A program made the translations under genes and the position numbers. The notes under the pieces are model-generated. The model made no database searches. It saw only the letters and a list, made by a program, of their open reading frames with translations, and had not been told where the DNA came from. Below, one piece after another: positions 5,752 to 8,781 of a stretch of DNA of 8,781 bases. Source of the DNA: JBLHKS01 sp047620505 (GTDB taxonomy: Bacteria; Verrucomicrobiota; Verrucomicrobiia; Verrucomicrobiales; DEV007); contig JBLHKS010000273.1 in the NCBI GenBank assembly GCA_047620505.1, positions 1 to 8,781 of the forward strand. The letters are read 5' to 3'. How positions within the stretch are numbered: the first letter of the stretch is position 1; the number at the start of each line of letters is the position of its first letter.

Positions 5752-7023
5752 TCAGGCGAAGAGTTGCTGGACGGGTTTGGCTTCCTCGGGAGTTAGCCAG
5801 ACGGGACGTTTGCCCCAGAAATGCTTCTCGCGCGGGTCGATTCCCATCGCGGTGTAAATCGTCGCGAAGAGATCGCCTTCGGTCACGGGATTCTCTTCGA
5901 CCTCGCGCCCGTCGGCATCGGTCTTCCCATAAACCTGTCCACCTTGAATGCCGCCTCCTGACATCACAATCGTCCACGCCTTGACGAAGTGATCGCGGCC
6001 CGCGCGGTTGTTGATGTAGGGCGTGCGGCCGACTTCGCCCAACCAAACGACGAGGGTGTCTTCCAGCAGGCCCCGGTCGGCCAAGTCGATGAGCAGCGAG
6101 GACCACGCCGGGTCGAGCTGCTGCATGTTGGCTTTGTGGCAGACGAAATTGTTGGCGTGACTGTCGTAGTTGTCCTGGCCGATCTCGACGAATGGCACAC
6201 CACGCTCGATCAGCTTCAAGGCTTGAAAACAGCCACGGCCGAAGGTGGAGTCGCCATAACGATCTTTGTGCTTCGGCCACTCGTCGCCGATGTCGAAAGC
6301 ATCTTTGGCACGCAGCAAACGCCACGCGCGCTCTTTGGAGAGGCGATGATTTTCGAACGGCTCGGCTGCGTGGTTCTTCGCGAACTCAGCCTCGACGAAA
6401 CGGAACAGCTCCGCGCGTTGCTCTTCCTCTTCCGGCTTTAAATAGGGCGAAGTGAAGTTTGGCAGATTGCCATCGCGCTTGAGGCTGAAGGGCGAAAAAT
6501 CGGGCCCGAGATAGCCGGGGCCCGCGTTTCCAGTCGGTCCCATGCGGACAAAACTGGGCAGGTCGGCGTCGATGTTTCCGCAGTACTTTGAGATCACCGA
6601 GCCAATCTCCGGATGCGGCGTGCGCTCGTTCGCCGAGTAGCAAGTGTGCATTTGATAGATGCCGTCCGGATGCCCGGGCGATTGCGTTCGCATGCTCCGA
6701 ATGACCGCCAACTTGTCGGCTTGCTGAGCCATTTTGGGCAAGTATTCGCACATCTCGATTCCATCGACCTTGCTGCCGATCGGACGAAACGGCCCTGCGG
6801 TCGGCCGGCCCGGCTTCATATCGAAAGTGTCGATCTGGCTGGCCCCGCCGTTCATAAAAAGCAGGATGCAGCGCTTGCCCTTCTTCTGCGCGTTCTCCGC
6901 CGGGCCCTCCGCACCGAACAACGTTCCGAAGTTAGCGACTGACGCCCCGGTGCCGGTGATGAGCGAGCCTTTGAGAAACGCGCGGCGGTTCTGGTGATCG
7001 GCGGGGGTGCAGAGGGAGTTCAT
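5752..7023 (-). CDS. Tat-exported DUF1501 protein
   Basis: A 423-residue DUF1501 protein (PF07394), a family related in fold to alkaline phosphatases and sulfatases. A short Tat signal starts at residue 12 (NRRAFLKGSLITGTGASVA), so the protein should be exported folded. Conserved blocks are LFMNGGASQIDTFD (55-68), SPGHPDGIYQMHT (115-127), DNYDSHANNF (284-293), LVVWLGEVGRTP (324-335; GEFGRTP is more usual) and AGRDHF (341-346), then MSGGGIQGGQVYG (354-366) and the C-terminal TIYTAMGID block. The Asp, His and Glu residues in these blocks sit where metal ligands occur in the superfamily, but activity is not proven. It is the middle gene of a three-gene operon: ATG 7021-7023 is 8 bases after the preceding TGA and its own TGA is 7 bases before the WD40 gene. 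Length and motifs are complete. Confidence 0.95.
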   Translation of the reverse strand: MNSLCTPADHQNRRAFLKGSLITGTGASVANFGTLFGAEGPAENAQKKGKRCILLFMNGGASQIDTFDMKPGRPTAGPFRPIGSKVDGIEMCEYLPKMAQQADKLAVIRSMRTQSPGHPDGIYQMHTCYSANERTPHPEIGSVISKYCGNIDADLPSFVRMGPTGNAGPGYLGPDFSPFSLKRDGNLPNFTSPYLKPEEEEQRAELFRFVEAEFAKNHAAEPFENHRLSKERAWRLLRAKDAFDIGDEWPKHKDRYGDSTFGRGCFQALKLIERGVPFVEIGQDNYDSHANNFVCHKANMQQLDPAWSSLLIDLADRGLLEDTLVVWLGEVGRTPYINNRAGRDHFVKAWTIVMSGGGIQGGQVYGKTDADGREVEENPVTEGDLFATIYTAMGIDPREKHFWGKRPVWLTPEEAKPVQQLFA

Positions 7024-7031
7024 GGCGGGCT

Positions 7032-8624
7032 TCAGTAATTAAACCGGAATTGAGAACTGTTGAGCAAGGTCCAAATCGCATCCTCCAAGCGCTGATCCGG
7101 CTCGGCGGCGGTGGTGATGTAATCGACGAATTTTTCGCGTTCAGCATCGCTTGGGAGACGTGTCAGGGTGCTGAGGTACAAGCGATCAACCCGCTCCTCC
7201 CACGGCGCTTCGGATGCGAGCAGCACCTGAGTCAGGTTGCCTTCCTTTGGCCGAATCAGCCCGCGCAGCTGACTGCTGAAGTTCAGAAAAAGATGCTCGT
7301 GGATTCCACCCTGAAAATCCCCGCGCCCGTCAGCCGACTCGCCGAAAATCTTGATCATGTACTCCGCCATCGAACCCGGCAATTTCGCGTCCGTCTCGTT
7401 CGCGTTGTCGAACCCGGTCGCCACGCGCAGAGAATCGACCAACTCCTCATAAGAAAGAGGGCGGACGCGAGCGCGCTGATACCACTTGAGCGACGCCTCA
7501 TCGCTGGGGCCAGCGTCGTCGCGCTGGTAGCTTTCGCTGAGGACCAACTCACGAATCAACCACCGCTGGTCGAACTCGTGTTGGACAAATTGACGGGTCA
7601 ACTCGTCCAGCAGCTGCTGGTGACTCGCCACGCTGTCAGGCTTGAGATTGTCGACCGGATGGACCAAGCCGCGCCCCATGAACTGAGCCCAAATCCGATT
7701 GACGGCGGCGCGCGCGAAATACGGATTCTCCGGCGAGGTAAGCCAATCCGTCAGCCTGCCAATGCGCGAAAAATAGGGGTCTGGCAGGGTGTCCTTGGCC
7801 TTCTTGTAATCCGGTTCCTCAAAACCTTCCGGCAGCTCCGGCTCATCGAGATGATCGCCGCCGAGGAATCGCGGCCTCACCGGCACACCCTTTTGGCCGG
7901 GCTTCTGATCCTTGACCGCACCGGTGAAGAGAACCTCGCCCGAACTCTTCTCACCCATCCGGTAAATCGTCTCTTTGCCCTGCTTTTCCTGCAACACCAC
8001 CAGCCTAACGAAGAAGCCCGCAATCCCGTAAAAATCCTCCTGCGTCAGATCTTCAAACGGATGATCGTGACAGCGCGCGCACCCGAGCTGTGTGCCGAGA
8101 AACACCCGGCTGAACGACTCCGTTTCGTCCTCCGGCTGGTTGCGCCACTGAACGTGAAACATCGAAGCGTCGTCTTCCTCAGCGAGCAAAATTCGGCGCG
8201 CCAGCTCGTCGTAAGCCACGTTCTGGGCGAACTGTTCCTCCAGCCACGCCCGGAATCTCTCGCGCTTGCGCGTCGCGCTCGGATTGGCCGGATCACGCGT
8301 GAAAAGTAAGACGTCCCACTGATCGGCCTGATGATTCGCATAGCGCTCTCCAGCCAGCAGCTGCTCGACGAGTTTCTCGCGTTTCGCCGGATCGGGATCA
8401 TCCAGAAACTCGCGCGCCGTCGCGTAATCCGGCGGAACACCCGCGATATCGAGATAAACCCTGCGAAGAAACGTCGCGTCATCCGCCAAACCCACTGGCT
8501 CGATTTTCTGCTCCTGTAGGGCCTTGAGAACTTCCCGGTCGATCACGTTCCGAAGCGGCTCTTCCGCCAACGTCAGCGCCGGGGCTAACGCCAAAATCAA
8601 GACAGCGCATCGAAGCAGAGTCAT
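7032..8624 (-). CDS. Secreted PSCyt2/PSD1 (DUF1549-DUF1553) protein, short form
   Basis: A 530-residue protein with a Sec signal peptide (about 1-20, hydrophobic core VLILALAPALTLA). DUF1549/PSCyt2 covers about 24-205: it has FLRRVYLDIAGVPP (52-65) and the family signature VFLGTQLGCARCHDHPF (174-190), whose CARCH at 182-186 is a c-type haem motif. A charged linker with SSGEVLFTGAVKD (227-239) leads to DUF1553/PSD1, about 285-515, with NPYFARAAVNRIWAQFMGRGLVHP (300-323, shown as its first part NPYFARAAVNRIW) and RPLSYEELVDSLR (388-400). The separate N-terminal PSCyt1 cytochrome domain common in longer relatives is absent; the start at ATG 8622-8624 follows directly with a signal peptide, so nothing is missing. 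No Shine-Dalgarno is visible upstream. It is the first gene of the operon with DUF1501 and WD40. Exact function is unknown. Confidence 0.94.
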   Translation of the reverse strand: MTLLRCAVLILALAPALTLAEEPLRNVIDREVLKALQEQKIEPVGLADDATFLRRVYLDIAGVPPDYATAREFLDDPDPAKREKLVEQLLAGERYANHQADQWDVLLFTRDPANPSATRKRERFRAWLEEQFAQNVAYDELARRILLAEEDDASMFHVQWRNQPEDETESFSRVFLGTQLGCARCHDHPFEDLTQEDFYGIAGFFVRLVVLQEKQGKETIYRMGEKSSGEVLFTGAVKDQKPGQKGVPVRPRFLGGDHLDEPELPEGFEEPDYKKAKDTLPDPYFSRIGRLTDWLTSPENPYFARAAVNRIWAQFMGRGLVHPVDNLKPDSVASHQQLLDELTRQFVQHEFDQRWLIRELVLSESYQRDDAGPSDEASLKWYQRARVRPLSYEELVDSLRVATGFDNANETDAKLPGSMAEYMIKIFGESADGRGDFQGGIHEHLFLNFSSQLRGLIRPKEGNLTQVLLASEAPWEERVDRLYLSTLTRLPSDAEREKFVDYITTAAEPDQRLEDAIWTLLNSSQFRFNY

Positions 8625-8781
8625 ATCTGGATTGGAGTGAGGTGTTCAGAGACTACGGTTTAAAACACGCAAATCCGACACGCTCCCTTCCTTGATCGTT
8701 CAAGAATCTTCAGCCGCGATTTTCAATGCCCAGACCGCGGCCGGGCACCCCAAAAACGAGCAAATGAATCCGCGATACAGG
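8625..8781 (-). promoter_or_regulatory. Leader and probable promoter region of the three-gene operon
   Basis: This 157-base stretch must hold the 5' leader, and probably the promoter, of the minus-strand operon. On the minus strand TTGAAC (8704-8699) could be a -35 box, but no good -10 lies 16-18 bases on; an AT-rich GTTTTAAAC stretch at 8658-8666 is another possible promoter part. The region upstream of ATG 8624 has no purine-rich ribosome binding site. A plus-strand ATG at 8764 is too close to the edge to judge. Confidence 0.35.
8691..8704. promoter_or_regulatory. Inverted repeat CTTGA-N4-TCAAG in the operon leader
   Basis: Two perfect 5-base half-sites separated by TCGT, centred about 73 bases before the start of the PSCyt2/PSD1 gene. 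It overlaps the possible -35 box, a usual place for a repressor or activator site. Half-sites this short arise often by chance. Confidence 0.2.

Noticed and set aside
7050..8309. Plus-strand open frame of 419 codons opposite the PSCyt2/PSD1 gene
   Set aside because: The minus strand carries a complete domain set and signal peptide. The plus reading has no recognisable motif and unusual composition.
8764..8781. Possible start of a divergent plus-strand gene (ATG 8764)
   Set aside because: Only six codons are visible, with no ribosome binding site, so it cannot be supported.
1..8781. CRISPR arrays, tRNA, rRNA or riboswitches
   Set aside because: I saw no regularly spaced direct repeats, no cloverleaf-like stretch and no rRNA-like sequence. 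Almost all DNA is protein coding.

Overview
The window looks like chromosomal DNA from a member of the PVC group (Planctomycetota or Verrucomicrobiota). The reason is family content: five consecutive genes belong to protein families found mainly, and in large numbers, in these phyla (PSCyt/PSD cytochrome-like domains, HXXSHH/DUF1552, DUF1501, and an operon-linked WD40 protein). The DNA is GC-rich, and most starts lack a clear Shine-Dalgarno sequence. I cannot assign a genus.

Layout from left to right. Positions 3-137 hold the last 44 codons of an unidentified plus-strand gene cut by the window edge. Positions 137-595 are a short, AT-richer remnant of an IS630/Tc1-like insertion sequence carrying only the C-terminal half of a DDE transposase. 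It sits exactly at the TTAA shared by the stop codons of the two flanking convergent genes, so both stops survive. Positions 595-4164 (minus strand) form a two-gene unit: a Tat-exported HXXSHH/DUF1552 protein, then, with no base between, a Sec-exported two-haem PSD2-PSD5 multidomain protein. Positions 4165-4661 are mostly non-coding, with a likely minus-strand intrinsic terminator, an 18-bp perfect palindrome and a possible plus-strand gene fragment. Positions 4662-8624 (minus strand) form a three-gene operon with 7-8 bp gaps: a Sec-exported one-haem PSCyt2/PSD1 protein, a Tat-exported DUF1501 protein, and a seven-bladed WD40 protein with no export signal. Positions 8625-8781 are the leader of that operon.

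How the genes may work together (inference): both units pair one Sec-exported c-type-haem protein with one Tat-exported protein. Haem is attached outside the cytoplasm after Sec export, while Tat carries folded proteins, so the two partners of each unit may meet in the periplasm or paryphoplasm. The biochemical role of these families is not firmly established and I do not assign one. The most unusual points are an extra C-terminal domain on the DUF1552 protein that may be an OB-fold, the precise insertion of the IS remnant at overlapping stop codons, a recurring CAGCAGCTGCTG palindrome, and a stop-to-stop palindrome at the 3' end of the WD40 gene.
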